Assembly (NCBI GenBank): GCA_040080145.1
Contig: JBEBJA010000067.1
Location: forward strand, 74,834 to 138,833
Direction: 5' to 3'
DNA length: 64,000 nucleotides
Source: JANXVY01 sp040080145
Lineage (GTDB): Bacteria > Pseudomonadota > Alphaproteobacteria > Rhizobiales > Hyphomicrobiaceae
Shown: positions 1-8,504 of the stretch, piece by piece
How the letters are laid out: the number at the start of each line of letters is the position of its first letter
Numbering within the stretch: position 1 is the first letter of the stretch
Notes under the pieces: generated by a model
Seen by the model: only the letters and a program-made list of their open reading frames with translations
Databases searched by the model: none
Told to the model about the DNA's origin: nothing
Program-made: the position numbers and the translations under genes

Positions 1-319
1 ACCACCGTTGTGCAATTGAATACATCATGCGCGACCCGCCTGATGCAACTCAACACTGCCTCACAAACGTGTGTGATCAGGGTGGCGTGGGCAGGGCGCG
101 GCGCGCCAAACGTCGAGATAGCAATAATTTTCCGAATATTCGCCGCTTTGGAGAAGTTGCATTCTTTTTCACGGCGATTATCGTTGAAACGTAGAAAACC
201 ATTCCAGCATGTGCTATTTGCTAGCCACGGCGCTCGCAACGGTGTGCGGCGCACGCACGAAAGTGCGCTGCATCATTAACGCTTATCCTCACGTTTGCCT
301 GCTAGGAGACGAATCAATC
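1..319. other. Upstream region of cysJ, no gene recognised
   Basis: This stretch precedes the cysJ start. Short open frames cross it, but none has recognisable composition or a family motif. An A/T-richer segment near 120-205 may hold the cysJ promoter. I could not identify a CysB-type site or a riboswitch by eye. Confidence 0.4.
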
Positions 320-2068
320 ATGGTGGCCCCACTGCTCCCCAAGTCGGCTCCGTTTGCTGCCGACGACATCGCCACGCTGAACAACATCGTGACCCGGGCA
401 ACGCGCGAGCAGCGCAGCTGGCTTGCTGGCTTCTTGGCGGGCTTTGACGCCGCACAGGCAGGCCCCGCCGCCGCCGTCGCGGCCCGGCCACGGGTGCCGC
501 TGACGATTCTCTACGGCTCTGAATCAGGCAACTGCGAAAGCCTCGCATTAAAGGCCCGCAAGACAGCCCAGAAAAACGGCTTCGACGCCAAGGTCTTTGA
601 TCTGGCAGACTTCAGCGTCGACCAACTCGCCAAGGCCCAAAACGTCGTCGTCTATCTGGCGACGTGGGGCGAAGGTGAGCCGCCGCAGCGCGCAATTGAT
701 TTCTACGCTGCCCTGATGTCGGACACCGCCCCAAACCTCGACAAGCTGAACTTCGCCGTCCTTGCCCTTGGTGACACCGCCTACGCCCAGTTCTGCGCCA
801 CCGGTAAAGCCGTCGACTCCCGCCTCGAAGCGCTCGGCGCCAGGCGCACCGCCGCGCGCGCCGACCTAGACCTCGACTTCGCCAAGGCCGCCGCAGCGTG
901 GACCGATAACGCTCTGAAGGCCTTTGCGCCTGTCGAGCCTTCGAAGGTCGTCCATGTCGATTTCAAATCCGCTGCATCCGAATTGGATGATGACGAGCCC
1001 CAGTTCACGGCCGAAAATCCGCTCGAAGCCGAAATCGGCGGTCTCATCAACTTGAACGGCTCCGGGTCCTCACGCGAAACCTGGCACGTCGAGTTGACCT
1101 CCAGCCAGCCGGGCTTCGTCTACCAGCCAGGTGATGCCATTGGCGTGTTGCCAACCAATGATCCAGAACTGGCGGCTAAGCTGCTGGACGCAGTCGGCCT
1201 TGGCGGCGATGCGGCCCTCATTAAGACGCTGGTGAAGTCGCATGACATCACGACCCTCTCGCGGCCAATCGTTACGGCCTACGCCAAGCTCGTTGATCGG
1301 ACCGATATCGCCTGGCTTGCCCAAGGCGAGGCCTTCGCACCCTACGCGTCGACCCGGCAATTGCTCGACTTGTTTGCCGAGCATCGCGAAAACCTTACCG
1401 CGCCCCAGCTTCTCAGCCTGCTTCGCCCGCTCCCCGGACGCCTCTACTCTGCAGCCTCCAGCCAGCGCGCCCACGAAGGCGAGGCCCACCTGCTGATCGG
1501 TGCCGTCCGCTGGAACAGCCACGGCCACGAGCGCAAGGGCGTCGCCTCGACCTTCTTCGCCGACCGCCGCAAAGTGGGCGACACCGCCCGCATCTACGTC
1601 AAGCCGAACCGCCACTTCCGCCTGCCGCAAGATCAAGCGCGTCCCATCATCATGATTGGCGCCGGCACCGGCATTGCCCCCTATCGCGGCTTCATCGAAG
1701 ACCGCGCCGAAACGGGCGCGATCGGCAAGAGCTGGCTGTTCTTTGGCGAGCGCAACTTTTCAAACGACTTCCTCTACCAGCTCGAATGGCAAGACCACAT
1801 CGCGGCCAAGGCCCTGTCGCGCATCGACGTTGCCTTTTCCCGTGATCAGCCCGAAAAGATCTACGTTCAGCACCGCTTGTGGGAACGCCGCGACGAACTG
1901 CTGGGGTGGATCAATGACGGTGCGCACGTCTATGTCTGCGGAGACGAAAAGGGCATGGCCAAAGACGTCGACGCCACCTTGGTCCGCATCCTCGGCGGCA
2001 ATGAAACCGGCACCGCCAAGCTCGCCGAACTTCGCAAAGCTGGCCGCTATCAGCGCGACGTGTATTGA
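320..2068 (+). CDS. cysJ: Sulfite reductase flavoprotein alpha component
   Basis: This 582-residue diflavin reductase passes electrons from NADPH through FAD and FMN to the sulfite reductase hemoprotein in assimilatory sulfate reduction in the cytoplasm. An N-terminal flavodoxin domain begins near residue 55 with ILYGSESGNCES. A FAD-binding domain follows with RLYSAASS near residue 375, then an NADPH-binding part with IMIGAGTGIAPYRGF. The protein ends RYQRDVY, the usual CysJ/P450-reductase C-terminus. E. coli CysJ is 599 residues, so the length fits. ATG 320 was chosen because AGGAGA lies 10 bases upstream; a longer frame from 209 has no such site. cysI follows on the same strand after 151 bases that contain a strong palindrome. 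Confidence 0.93.
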   Translation: MVAPLLPKSAPFAADDIATLNNIVTRATREQRSWLAGFLAGFDAAQAGPAAAVAARPRVPLTILYGSESGNCESLALKARKTAQKNGFDAKVFDLADFSVDQLAKAQNVVVYLATWGEGEPPQRAIDFYAALMSDTAPNLDKLNFAVLALGDTAYAQFCATGKAVDSRLEALGARRTAARADLDLDFAKAAAAWTDNALKAFAPVEPSKVVHVDFKSAASELDDDEPQFTAENPLEAEIGGLINLNGSGSSRETWHVELTSSQPGFVYQPGDAIGVLPTNDPELAAKLLDAVGLGGDAALIKTLVKSHDITTLSRPIVTAYAKLVDRTDIAWLAQGEAFAPYASTRQLLDLFAEHRENLTAPQLLSLLRPLPGRLYSAASSQRAHEGEAHLLIGAVRWNSHGHERKGVASTFFADRRKVGDTARIYVKPNRHFRLPQDQARPIIMIGAGTGIAPYRGFIEDRAETGAIGKSWLFFGERNFSNDFLYQLEWQDHIAAKALSRIDVAFSRDQPEKIYVQHRLWERRDELLGWINDGAHVYVCGDEKGMAKDVDATLVRILGGNETGTAKLAELRKAGRYQRDVY

Positions 2069-2080
2069 AGTCGATTTAGC

Positions 2081-2136
2081 CCTAAGGCCCAAAAAGGAAG
2101 GGGGTTTGGGGGAAGCCATTCCCCCAAACGGGCTAA
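2081..2136 (-). repeat. Palindromic intergenic repeat, G-rich family (copy 1)
   Basis: Between cysJ and cysI lies an almost perfect inverted repeat, GTTTGGGGGAA / TTCCCCCAAAC (2103-2128), next to CCAAAAAGGAAGGGGG. The same unit in the opposite orientation occurs at 33377-33428 between topA and rnr. It could fold as a transcript hairpin, but there is no T-tract, so a plain Rho-independent terminator is unlikely. Confidence 0.75.
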
Positions 2137-2219
2137 GGCGAAGCCGGTATATTTAACAACCGCGGTAGCCCGAGCGCGGCACGCGCCCAGACACAACCAG
2201 ATCATCTCCGGGACCATCC

Positions 2220-3953
2220 ATGACCGACACCCGCGCCAAAAACGAAATCATCAAAGAAAACAGCAATCTGCTGCGCGGCGGCATTGCAGAAGGTTTGGGC
2301 AACGTCGTCACCGGCGCGCTGGAAGAAGACGACACCGTCCTGCTGAAATTCCACGGCTCCTACATGCAGGACGACCGCGACGTTCGCGCTGAGCGCAGCA
2401 AAAAGAAGCTGGAAAAAGCCTACAGCTTCATGATCCGTCTGCGCATCCCCGGCGGGCATGTTGCACCCAAGCAGTGGGTCGCGCTCGACGACATCGCAAC
2501 GACCTATGCCAACGGCACGCTGCGCATGACAACGCGCGAGACGTTCCAATATCACGGCATCATCAAATCGAACTTGCGCCGCACCATGCAGGCGATCAAT
2601 GCCGCCTGCCTCGACAGCCTGGCCGCCTGCGGCGACGTCAACCGCAACGTCATGTCGACCGCAAACCCCTATCTCTCGCCGGTCCACAAGCAGGCCTACG
2701 CCCTCGCCAAGGGGCTGAGCGAACACCTGCTTCCCAAAACCGGCGCGTACCACGAGATCTGGCTCGACGGCGAAAAGGTCAGCGACGCCAGCCGACCCGC
2801 TGCCCCCGAAGACGAACCGCTCTACGGCCCTCATTACCTGCCGCGCAAATTCAAAGCCGTCGTCGCAGTTCCCGGCGATAACGACGTCGACATCTTCGCC
2901 CATTGCCTTGGCTACATCGCTATCGTCGAAAACGGCAAGCTCGTTGGTTACAACGTCACCGTCGGCGGCGGCATGGGCATGACCCACGGTGAACCAGACA
3001 CGTTCCCGCGCACGGCGGACGTGATGGGCTTCTGCACCCCCGAGCAGGCCATTGAGGTCGGCGAAAAGGTCATGACGGTCCAGCGCGACTGGGGCAACCG
3101 CAGCATCCGCAAGCACGCCCGCCTCAAGTACACCATCGAAGCGCACGGCATCGCCAAGTTCCGCGCCGAAGTCGAACAGCGCACCGGCTACAAGCTCGGC
3201 GCACCGCGCCCGTTCAAGTTCGAACGCACCGGCGATGCGCTGGGCTGGCGTCAGTCCCCCGACAAGAAATGGCACCTGACCGCATTCGTCGAAAACGGCC
3301 GCCTCAAGGACCGCCCCGGCAGCGCGGCCCGCTCAGCCGTCCGCGAAATCGCTGAGGCCGGCATCTGCGAATTTGTCGTGACCGCCAACCAGAACCTGAT
3401 GTTTGTCAACGTCACGGCCAAAGACAAGCCCAAGGTCGACGCGATCCTCAAGGCCCACGGCATGCCGGTCGACGCCTCCTCCGGCTTGCGCCGCAACGCC
3501 ATGAGCTGCGTCGCCCTGCCAACCTGCGGATTGGCTCTAGCCGAGGCCGAACGCTATCTCCCCGCCCTCATCACCCACATCGAAGCCCTACTTGAAAAGG
3601 TGGGCTTGCGTGACGAAGACATCGTCATCCGCATGACCGGCTGCCCCAACGGTTGCGCACGCCCCTACTTAGCCGAGATCGGCTTGGTTGGTCGTGGACC
3701 CGGCCTCTACAACCTGTATCTGGGGGCAGCCTTCGACGGCACGCGCCTCTCCAAACTGTACGCCCAGGACGTTGGCGAAGCCAAAATCCTCAGCCTCTTG
3801 GAACCCATCATCACCCGCTACGCCAAAGACCGCCAACCCGGCGAACGCTTTGGCGATTACACCATCCGCGCGGGCTACGTCGCCGCCACCTCCGCCGGCA
3901 ACAACTTCCACGCCAACTTGAACTTAGAGTCTGTCCGGAAAATTTCTCCATGA
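2220..3953 (+). CDS. cysI: Sulfite reductase hemoprotein beta component
   Basis: This 577-residue siroheme and 4Fe-4S enzyme performs the six-electron reduction of sulfite to sulfide with electrons from CysJ. The cluster-binding cysteines are present as CVALPTC (C-x5-C, about residue 430) and CPNGC (C-x3-C, about residue 475), the pattern typical of the family. The N-terminal sulfite reductase repeat contains LRMTTRETFQYHGI. The start is ATG 2220 with a weak GGGA upstream. The C-terminus is unusual: after FHANLNL the last five residues (ESVRKISP overlap) are supplied by a palindromic element inserted at 3927. Without that element the frame would read LGRAAK and stop. The catalytic core is untouched, so the protein is probably active. 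Confidence 0.93.
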   Translation: MTDTRAKNEIIKENSNLLRGGIAEGLGNVVTGALEEDDTVLLKFHGSYMQDDRDVRAERSKKKLEKAYSFMIRLRIPGGHVAPKQWVALDDIATTYANGTLRMTTRETFQYHGIIKSNLRRTMQAINAACLDSLAACGDVNRNVMSTANPYLSPVHKQAYALAKGLSEHLLPKTGAYHEIWLDGEKVSDASRPAAPEDEPLYGPHYLPRKFKAVVAVPGDNDVDIFAHCLGYIAIVENGKLVGYNVTVGGGMGMTHGEPDTFPRTADVMGFCTPEQAIEVGEKVMTVQRDWGNRSIRKHARLKYTIEAHGIAKFRAEVEQRTGYKLGAPRPFKFERTGDALGWRQSPDKKWHLTAFVENGRLKDRPGSAARSAVREIAEAGICEFVVTANQNLMFVNVTAKDKPKVDAILKAHGMPVDASSGLRRNAMSCVALPTCGLALAEAERYLPALITHIEALLEKVGLRDEDIVIRMTGCPNGCARPYLAEIGLVGRGPGLYNLYLGAAFDGTRLSKLYAQDVGEAKILSLLEPIITRYAKDRQPGERFGDYTIRAGYVAATSAGNNFHANLNLESVRKISP

Positions 3954-4089
3954 TTTCAATGGTTCCTTTTTGTCATCCGCGGCGTCGAACCCCTCGTCCG
4001 TAGCTTGGGCGACGGCCTTCGGGCTTCGTCTGGCGGACTGACGAAAAATTAACTCATTGAAATCGCGCAGCTCCTTTCCGGACCCACTC
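3927..4089. mobile_element. MITE-like palindromic element inserted in the 3' end of cysI
   Basis: The two ends of this 163 bp segment are inverted copies. GAGT is followed by GTCCGGAAA (3933-3941) and GATTTCAATG (3952-3961). The right end carries CATTGAAATC (4055-4064), TTTCCGGAC (4075-4083) and ACTC (4086-4089). TTA stands on both sides (3924-3926 and 4090-4092), which looks like a target duplication of TA or TTA. The interior also pairs, so the whole can fold into one long hairpin. There is no coding capacity, so this looks like a non-autonomous element. Removing it with one TTA restores a cysI reading frame ending in TAA at 4108-4110. Confidence 0.75.
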
Positions 4090-4125
4090 TTAGGCCGCGC
4101 CGCAAAATAACCGCAACACATTTAC

Positions 4126-4249
4126 GACTGATTTCCCGGAATTTGGCGCGCATCTTCGCGCGCGAAATATCCGGGATCTTTACCTCGCTGAGAACTGTAA
4201 AGACCCCGGATCGGCCAAGCGCAGGGCCGTCCGGGGAAACAGAGGGAGA
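4126..4249. repeat. Palindromic repeat, CCGGGATC family (copy 1, degenerate)
   Basis: An inner inverted repeat, ATCCGGGATCTTTAC / GTAAAGACCCCGGAT (about 4169-4212), is flanked by outer arms CTGATTTCCCGGA on the left and TCCGGGGAAACAG on the right. A fuller copy of the same structure lies at 14515-14659. It fills most of the space between cysI and the convergent queC, together with the MITE-like element next to it. Confidence 0.7.
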
Positions 4250-4346
4250 CGGTGAAAGGACTGTGCGCAAGTGCCAACTCAACGTCCACGGATCACGATG
4301 CAGTTGTTTTGCGATCTGTCCTTGGCCGGATAAAGCCGGATTGTCT

Positions 4347-5060
4347 CTAATCGGAGCGGGCTTGCTCCGTAAACTTGCTCCACCCCTTGGCCCGCAACTC
4401 GCAGGCGGGGCATGTACCACAGCCGTAGCCCCACTCGTGGCGGTGGCGGCGGTCGCCCAGGTAGCAGGTATGGGTGTGCGCGACGATGAGACTGGTCATG
4501 GGTTCACCGCCGAGCGTATCGGCAAGAGCCCAGGTGGCGGCCTTGTCCAGGTACATCAGCGGAGTTTGGATCGCGATTGCGCGGTCCATGCCAAGCGAGA
4601 GCGCCTTTGCAAGCGTCTGCAGTGTATCGTTGCGGCAATCGGGATAGCCCGAGTAGTCGGTTTCACACATCCCTCCCACCAGGGTGGAGATGCCCCGCCG
4701 GTAGCTAAGGGCTGCAGCGTAAGTCAGAAACAGCAGGTTGCGGCCGGGCACGAACGTCGAGGGCAGACCCGCAGCAGTCATTTCAATGGCAGCATCGCGC
4801 GTTAAGGCCGTGTCGCTGATGGTGTTCAATTCCGGCAGGGCAATCATGTGGTCCTCACCCAAGCGGCCGGCCCAAACGGGGTTGAGTGCGCGGATGCCCG
4901 ACCGGACTTCAGTGCGGCAGTCCAGCTCGACCCGGTGGCGCTGGCCGTAGTCGAACCCGAGCGTCTCGACACGGTCGTAACGCTCAAGCGCCCAGGCAAG
5001 GCAGACAGTCGAATCCTGACCACCGGAAAATAAAACGAGTGCTGCGGTTTTCAAAGTCAC
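4347..5060 (-). CDS. queC: 7-cyano-7-deazaguanine synthase
   Basis: This 237-residue ATP-dependent enzyme makes preQ0 from 7-carboxy-7-deazaguanine in queuosine biosynthesis. The N-terminal PP-loop LVLFSGGQDSTVCLAW binds ATP. The C-terminal zinc site is present as CYLGDRR...CGTCPAC followed by ELRAKGW, which is diagnostic of QueC. I chose the GTG at 5060 because AGGAG stands five bases upstream; an ATG 18 bases further upstream lacks a site. The gene is divergent from eno. No preQ1 riboswitch motif could be recognised in the 150 bases upstream, and no other queuosine gene is nearby. Confidence 0.92.
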   Translation of the reverse strand: MTLKTAALVLFSGGQDSTVCLAWALERYDRVETLGFDYGQRHRVELDCRTEVRSGIRALNPVWAGRLGEDHMIALPELNTISDTALTRDAAIEMTAAGLPSTFVPGRNLLFLTYAAALSYRRGISTLVGGMCETDYSGYPDCRNDTLQTLAKALSLGMDRAIAIQTPLMYLDKAATWALADTLGGEPMTSLIVAHTHTCYLGDRRHRHEWGYGCGTCPACELRAKGWSKFTEQARSD

Positions 5061-5212
5061 GTTCACTCCTGTTGCCATTGACCACCCGTCTGGTTGCCCG
5101 TTCGGCCTAGGGCCCGCTATCCATACAGGTCTTTGCACTGGCGGGTGTCCGCGCTACAAGCGCGGCAATTGTCATCGTCCGTCCATTCTGGGCCGAAATA
5201 GGGAACACTTCC

Positions 5213-6505
5213 ATGACCGCCATCGTCGACATCATTGGCCGCGAAATTCTCGATAGCCGTGGCAATCCCACCGTGGAAGTCGATGTCCTGCTGGAAGACG
5301 GCGAATTGGGCCGTGCCGCCGTGCCGTCGGGCGCATCGACGGGCGCGCATGAGGCCGTCGAGCTGCGCGACGGCGATGCCAAGCGTTATCTGGGCAAGGG
5401 CGTGCTGAAGGCTGTCGATGCCGTCAATCATGAGATTTTCGATTGCCTGTCGGGCCTCGATGCCGAGGATCAGCGCGGGATTGATGCGGCGCTTCTGGCG
5501 CTCGACGGCACCAAGAACAAAAGCCGCTTGGGCGCAAACGCGATCCTGGGCGTGTCGATGGCCGTAGCGAAAGCAGCCGCTCAGTCAAGCGGTCTGCCGT
5601 TTTATCGCTATGTCGGTGGCGCGCAGGCCCACGTGCTCCCGGTGCCGATGATGAACATCATCAATGGCGGCGCGCATGCCGACAACCCGATCGACATTCA
5701 GGAATTCATGATCATGCCGGTTGGTGCGGAAACGTGCGCCGATGCAATCCGCATCGGAGCTGAGATTTTCCACACACTTAAAAAGAACCTCAGCGCGGCG
5801 GGCCACAACACGAACGTGGGCGACGAGGGCGGCTTTGCACCCAATTTGAAGTCGGCAGACGAAGCGCTGGGCTTCATCACGGCGTCCATCGAGAAAGCCG
5901 GCTACAAGCCGGGCGTCGATGTCTATCTGGCACTCGATTGCGCGGCGACCGAGTTCTTCAAGGACGGCGTTTACAATCTGCACGGCGAGGGCAAGAAGCT
6001 CGATCCAGCCGGCATGGTCGATTATCTTGCGGGCCTCGTGTCGCGGTTCCCCATCGTCTCGATTGAAGACGGCATGTCGGAAGACGACTGGGCCGGCTGG
6101 AAACTGCTGACCGAAAAGCTCGGCGCGAAAGTCCAGCTCGTCGGCGACGATCTTTTCGTGACCAACACCGAGCGTCTATCGCGCGGGATTTCGTCTGCGA
6201 CCGCCAACTCGATCCTCGTCAAAGTCAACCAGATCGGCACCCTGACCGAGACGCTCGATGCCGTGTCGATGGCGCAGCGCGCGGGTTATACCGCCGTCAT
6301 GTCGCACCGTTCTGGCGAGACGGAAGATTCAACGATTGCCGATCTGGCGGTAGCCACCAACTGCGGGCAGATCAAGACCGGCAGCCTGTCGCGCTCAGAC
6401 CGTCTGGCCAAGTACAACCAGCTGATCCGCATCGAAGGCGAACTTGGCCCGGTAGCGCGCTTTGCTGGCCGCTCGGTGCTGCGGTCCGGCCCGGCCGGAG
6501 CCTGA
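5213..6505 (+). CDS. eno: Enolase (phosphopyruvate hydratase)
   Basis: This 430-residue glycolytic enzyme interconverts 2-phosphoglycerate and phosphoenolpyruvate. Clear family motifs are the N-terminal IVDIIGREILDSRGNPTVEV, the metal-binding SIEDGMSEDDW and VGDDLFVTN, the catalytic-loop KVNQIGT and the signature SHRSGETEDSTI. The length is standard. GGGAA lies nine bases before the ATG. The next gene, an FtsB-like protein, follows as in many alphaproteobacteria, but the pyruvate dehydrogenase genes that often come next are missing here. Confidence 0.98.
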   Translation: MTAIVDIIGREILDSRGNPTVEVDVLLEDGELGRAAVPSGASTGAHEAVELRDGDAKRYLGKGVLKAVDAVNHEIFDCLSGLDAEDQRGIDAALLALDGTKNKSRLGANAILGVSMAVAKAAAQSSGLPFYRYVGGAQAHVLPVPMMNIINGGAHADNPIDIQEFMIMPVGAETCADAIRIGAEIFHTLKKNLSAAGHNTNVGDEGGFAPNLKSADEALGFITASIEKAGYKPGVDVYLALDCAATEFFKDGVYNLHGEGKKLDPAGMVDYLAGLVSRFPIVSIEDGMSEDDWAGWKLLTEKLGAKVQLVGDDLFVTNTERLSRGISSATANSILVKVNQIGTLTETLDAVSMAQRAGYTAVMSHRSGETEDSTIADLAVATNCGQIKTGSLSRSDRLAKYNQLIRIEGELGPVARFAGRSVLRSGPAGA

Positions 6506-6536
6506 GCTCAAAAAAATTGAACTCTTGAAACAAACC

Positions 6537-6552
6537 TTTACCCGGCCTTAAC
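6537..6552 (+). promoter_or_regulatory. CtrA-like site upstream of the ftsB-like gene
   Basis: TTTACCCGGCCTTAAC matches the CtrA consensus TTAA-N7-TTAAC with one mismatch and lies 22 bases before the start of a cell-division gene. It overlaps a CCCGGCC / GGCCGGG hairpin (6541-6560) that may help end eno transcription. The match is suggestive only. Confidence 0.35.
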
Positions 6553-6574
6553 CGGCCGGGACCTATACAAGATC

Positions 6575-6928
6575 ATGTTCCTTGAAGTTCCAGCATTCAC
6601 ATCGAACACGGTCCAGCGTAGGTCGCATTTGCGTAATCGTCGTTCCTGGCCAAAACAGCTTCCGGTTTTGCTCTGCTGTCTAACGGCGACAGGTTACTTC
6701 GCACATCATGCCATCCATGGGCGGCACGGTTTCGAGGCTCGCGCACGATTGATCGAACGCTCCAACGTGCTGGAGTTCGAGATCAAGAGCCTCGACGCCG
6801 TGCGGTCTCATCTGGCGCGCGATGTCGCGCTGCTGGCACCCGATCAGCCAGCCCCCGACATGGTCGAAGAAGTTGCCCGCGATGTTCTGGGCTTTTCATA
6901 TCCAGGCGATTCCATCCTAAGACGCTGA
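6575..6928 (+). CDS. Septum formation initiator family protein (FtsB/DivIC-like)
   Basis: This 117-residue protein has one membrane segment (about residues 28-45, LPVLLCCLTATGYFAHHAI) followed by a short coiled coil (RARLIERSNVLEFEIKSLDAVRSHLARDVALL). The C-terminal VEEVARDVLGFSYPGD resembles the conserved end of the FtsB/DivIC family. Such proteins belong to the FtsQLB divisome subcomplex and act at the inner membrane. The position directly after eno is the classical one in proteobacteria. I did not assign the symbol because alphaproteobacterial members are divergent. Confidence 0.82.
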   Translation: MFLEVPAFTSNTVQRRSHLRNRRSWPKQLPVLLCCLTATGYFAHHAIHGRHGFEARARLIERSNVLEFEIKSLDAVRSHLARDVALLAPDQPAPDMVEEVARDVLGFSYPGDSILRR

Positions 6929-7057
6929 GCCCAATCGAGCCGATAGCGGCTAAAGCGCATCCCCAGCGGGCCCAAAAGGTCGTTTTTGTGCTGAAATGGG
7001 ACAACCCGCCGCATCGCCGCCGCGTTTTTGCCACGCGCGGAAACAGAATGTGACCAG

Positions 7058-7083
7058 TGTGGCAAATAGGCCTTATTTCCACA
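7058..7083. promoter_or_regulatory. 26 bp imperfect palindrome, operator-like
   Basis: TGTGGCAAATA-GGCC-TTATTTCCACA-like symmetry lies in the 291-base gap between the FtsB-like gene and the lipoprotein at 7220. It is centred about 150 bases upstream of the lipoprotein start. The rest of the gap shows no gene. Confidence 0.35.
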
Positions 7084-7219
7084 GCATTGTGAGTGGTCTA
7101 GAAGAAACCCGGGGAACAACTGGGGTCCTAGTTCTTGTCGCGACCACGGCGAGGCCTTAGAGCCGAAGAACTGGTTCCGGCGTTTAGCAAACAATCGCAG
7201 TAAAAAAGGATTTATTATA

Positions 7220-7654
7220 ATGCTGGTCCGTTCATTCGTAATTTCTGCCCTGGCGGCAGGATCGGCACTTTTGGCCGGTTGCTCGGATACGTCGTCGGTG
7301 TTTGGCAACAACAGCGCCAACTTGACCACCGCGTCGGTTGCCCCTGTTTCGGCTGCCAAAGTCGATCCAGCTTGCACCGCGTTGACGACGCAGATCGACA
7401 CGCTCCGCAAGGAAGGCATTGCCGAGAAGATCGAGAAGGCCTCACTCAAGAAATACAAGATGACGACCGCTGACCTGGCCAAGGCCGACCAGCTCAATAA
7501 GTCGAACACAGACTTCCAGACCAAGTGCACGACCTACAAGCCGTCTGTTGCAGCCGTCGCGGCTCCTGCCGTTCCTGTCAAGGCAGCCGCCGCTCCTAAG
7601 GCCGTCGCTGCGGCGAATGAAACTGTTGCATCCGCAGCACCAGCCAAGCAGTAA
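7220..7654 (+). CDS. Small lipoprotein of unknown function
   Basis: This 144-residue protein starts with a lipoprotein signal peptide, MLVRSFVISALAAGSALLAGC, with lipobox LLAG-C at residue 21. A mature region with two cysteines follows, then an Ala/Pro/Lys-rich tail (residues 112-144) that may cross or contact the cell wall. AAGGA lies about ten bases before the ATG. I do not recognise the family. The gene and the next one replace the pyruvate dehydrogenase genes often found between ftsB and lipA. Confidence 0.75.
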   Translation: MLVRSFVISALAAGSALLAGCSDTSSVFGNNSANLTTASVAPVSAAKVDPACTALTTQIDTLRKEGIAEKIEKASLKKYKMTTADLAKADQLNKSNTDFQTKCTTYKPSVAAVAAPAVPVKAAAAPKAVAAANETVASAAPAKQ

Positions 7655-7752
7655 TCGTCAGGTTGGGCGGGTCATCGCACCTGCTCAATATTTAAATGTG
7701 CGCTGGCTTTGCCCAGTTGACTTGCACTGGGCAAACTTCGGGAGGGCTTCGA

Positions 7753-8064
7753 GTGGCGCTGACTATTCTGGGATCGTCGGTACGACGGCCAGCATGTGTA
7801 TGGGTTGCAGCAGTTGGATTGGCGCTTGCCGGTTGTGCGGGTGGCGGTGGTTCGTCCAACGGCGATCCGGGCGCAAAATCGTTGCCGGCCGGCCAGTCCT
7901 GCCAGAGCATAAAGTCCGATCTTGACCGGATGGTAAGCAGCGGTGTCCAAAGCTCTGTTGAAGCCCAGTCGGCCGGTCGCAAGCTGTCGCCCAATCAAAA
8001 AGCGGATGCTGACCGATATAACCAGCTGCTGGCGTATTACCTGGGTGCGCGCTGCCACGCCTAA
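7753..8064 (+). CDS. Small lipoprotein of unknown function
   Basis: This 103-residue protein begins at GTG 7753, chosen for the GGAGGG seven bases upstream; an earlier in-frame start at 7696 lacks one. A signal segment (CVWVAAVGLALAGC) ends in a lipobox cysteine, followed by a Gly/Ser linker. The mature domain is about 60 residues and includes two cysteines (GQSC and GARC) that could pair. The family is not recognised. A Rho-independent terminator lies immediately downstream. Confidence 0.72.
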   Translation: MALTILGSSVRRPACVWVAAVGLALAGCAGGGGSSNGDPGAKSLPAGQSCQSIKSDLDRMVSSGVQSSVEAQSAGRKLSPNQKADADRYNQLLAYYLGARCHA

Positions 8065-8093
8065 ATAAGCCGACTCGGTTGGGTTGGAAATTG

Positions 8094-8124
8094 AAAGGGG
8101 CGGTCGCAGGACCGGCCCCTTTTG
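8094..8124 (+). terminator. Rho-independent terminator
   Basis: AAAGGGGCGGTC-gcag-GACCGGCCCCTTTTGCTTTT forms a strong GC stem with a T-rich 3' side. It starts 30 bases after the stop codon of the lipoprotein gene at 7753. Confidence 0.8.
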
Positions 8125-8215
8125 CTTTTGGAGCCGCGTTGAGGCCTCGACAGCGCAGGCGAGTCGGATCAATGACTATGTGACGGGTATCGTTAAACGT
8201 GAGCGGGAGAACCAC

Positions 8216-8470
8216 ATGGACCAGAAGACGCGCGATTTGGTGGTCTTTGCGTTGATCGGCCTTGTGGCTGGTTATCTGGCGTCCATCATCGTCGGCGGAT
8301 CCGGCTTGATCCGCTACTTGGTGTCGGGTGTGATCGGTGCTTTCGTTGGACCGGGGCTGCTGGGACTGCTCAAGGTTGATCTGGGCATTCGAAATGCGTT
8401 GGCGGGGCAGATTGTGACCGCGACAATCGGAGCCATCGTTGTCGTAATTCTTGCGAGGTTGATCGGGTAA
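8216..8470 (+). CDS. GlsB/YeaQ/YmgE family membrane protein
   Basis: This 84-residue, very hydrophobic protein has three predicted membrane segments and glycine-rich turns (GYLASIIVGGSGLIRYLVSGVIGAFVG), the layout of the GlsB/YeaQ/YmgE transglycosylase-associated family linked to stress responses. GGGAGA lies six bases before ATG 8216; a longer frame from 8084 runs through the terminator and is unlikely. It is followed 34 bases later by a paralogue, so the two are probably co-transcribed. Confidence 0.82.
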   Translation: MDQKTRDLVVFALIGLVAGYLASIIVGGSGLIRYLVSGVIGAFVGPGLLGLLKVDLGIRNALAGQIVTATIGAIVVVILARLIG

Positions 8471-8504
8471 GTTAGCTGAACACTGAACGTATCGGGAGAT
8501 GGTC

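Noticed and set aside
10..279. 89-codon frame at the window start
   Set aside because: Low-quality composition, no ribosome site, no family features.
2202..3275. Long minus-strand open frame of 357 codons opposite cysI
   Set aside because: It is a shadow of cysI; GC-rich codons of cysI leave the opposite strand open, and it has no family motif.
5061..5212. preQ1 riboswitch upstream of queC
   Set aside because: No preQ1 motif or matching pseudoknot could be read in this region.
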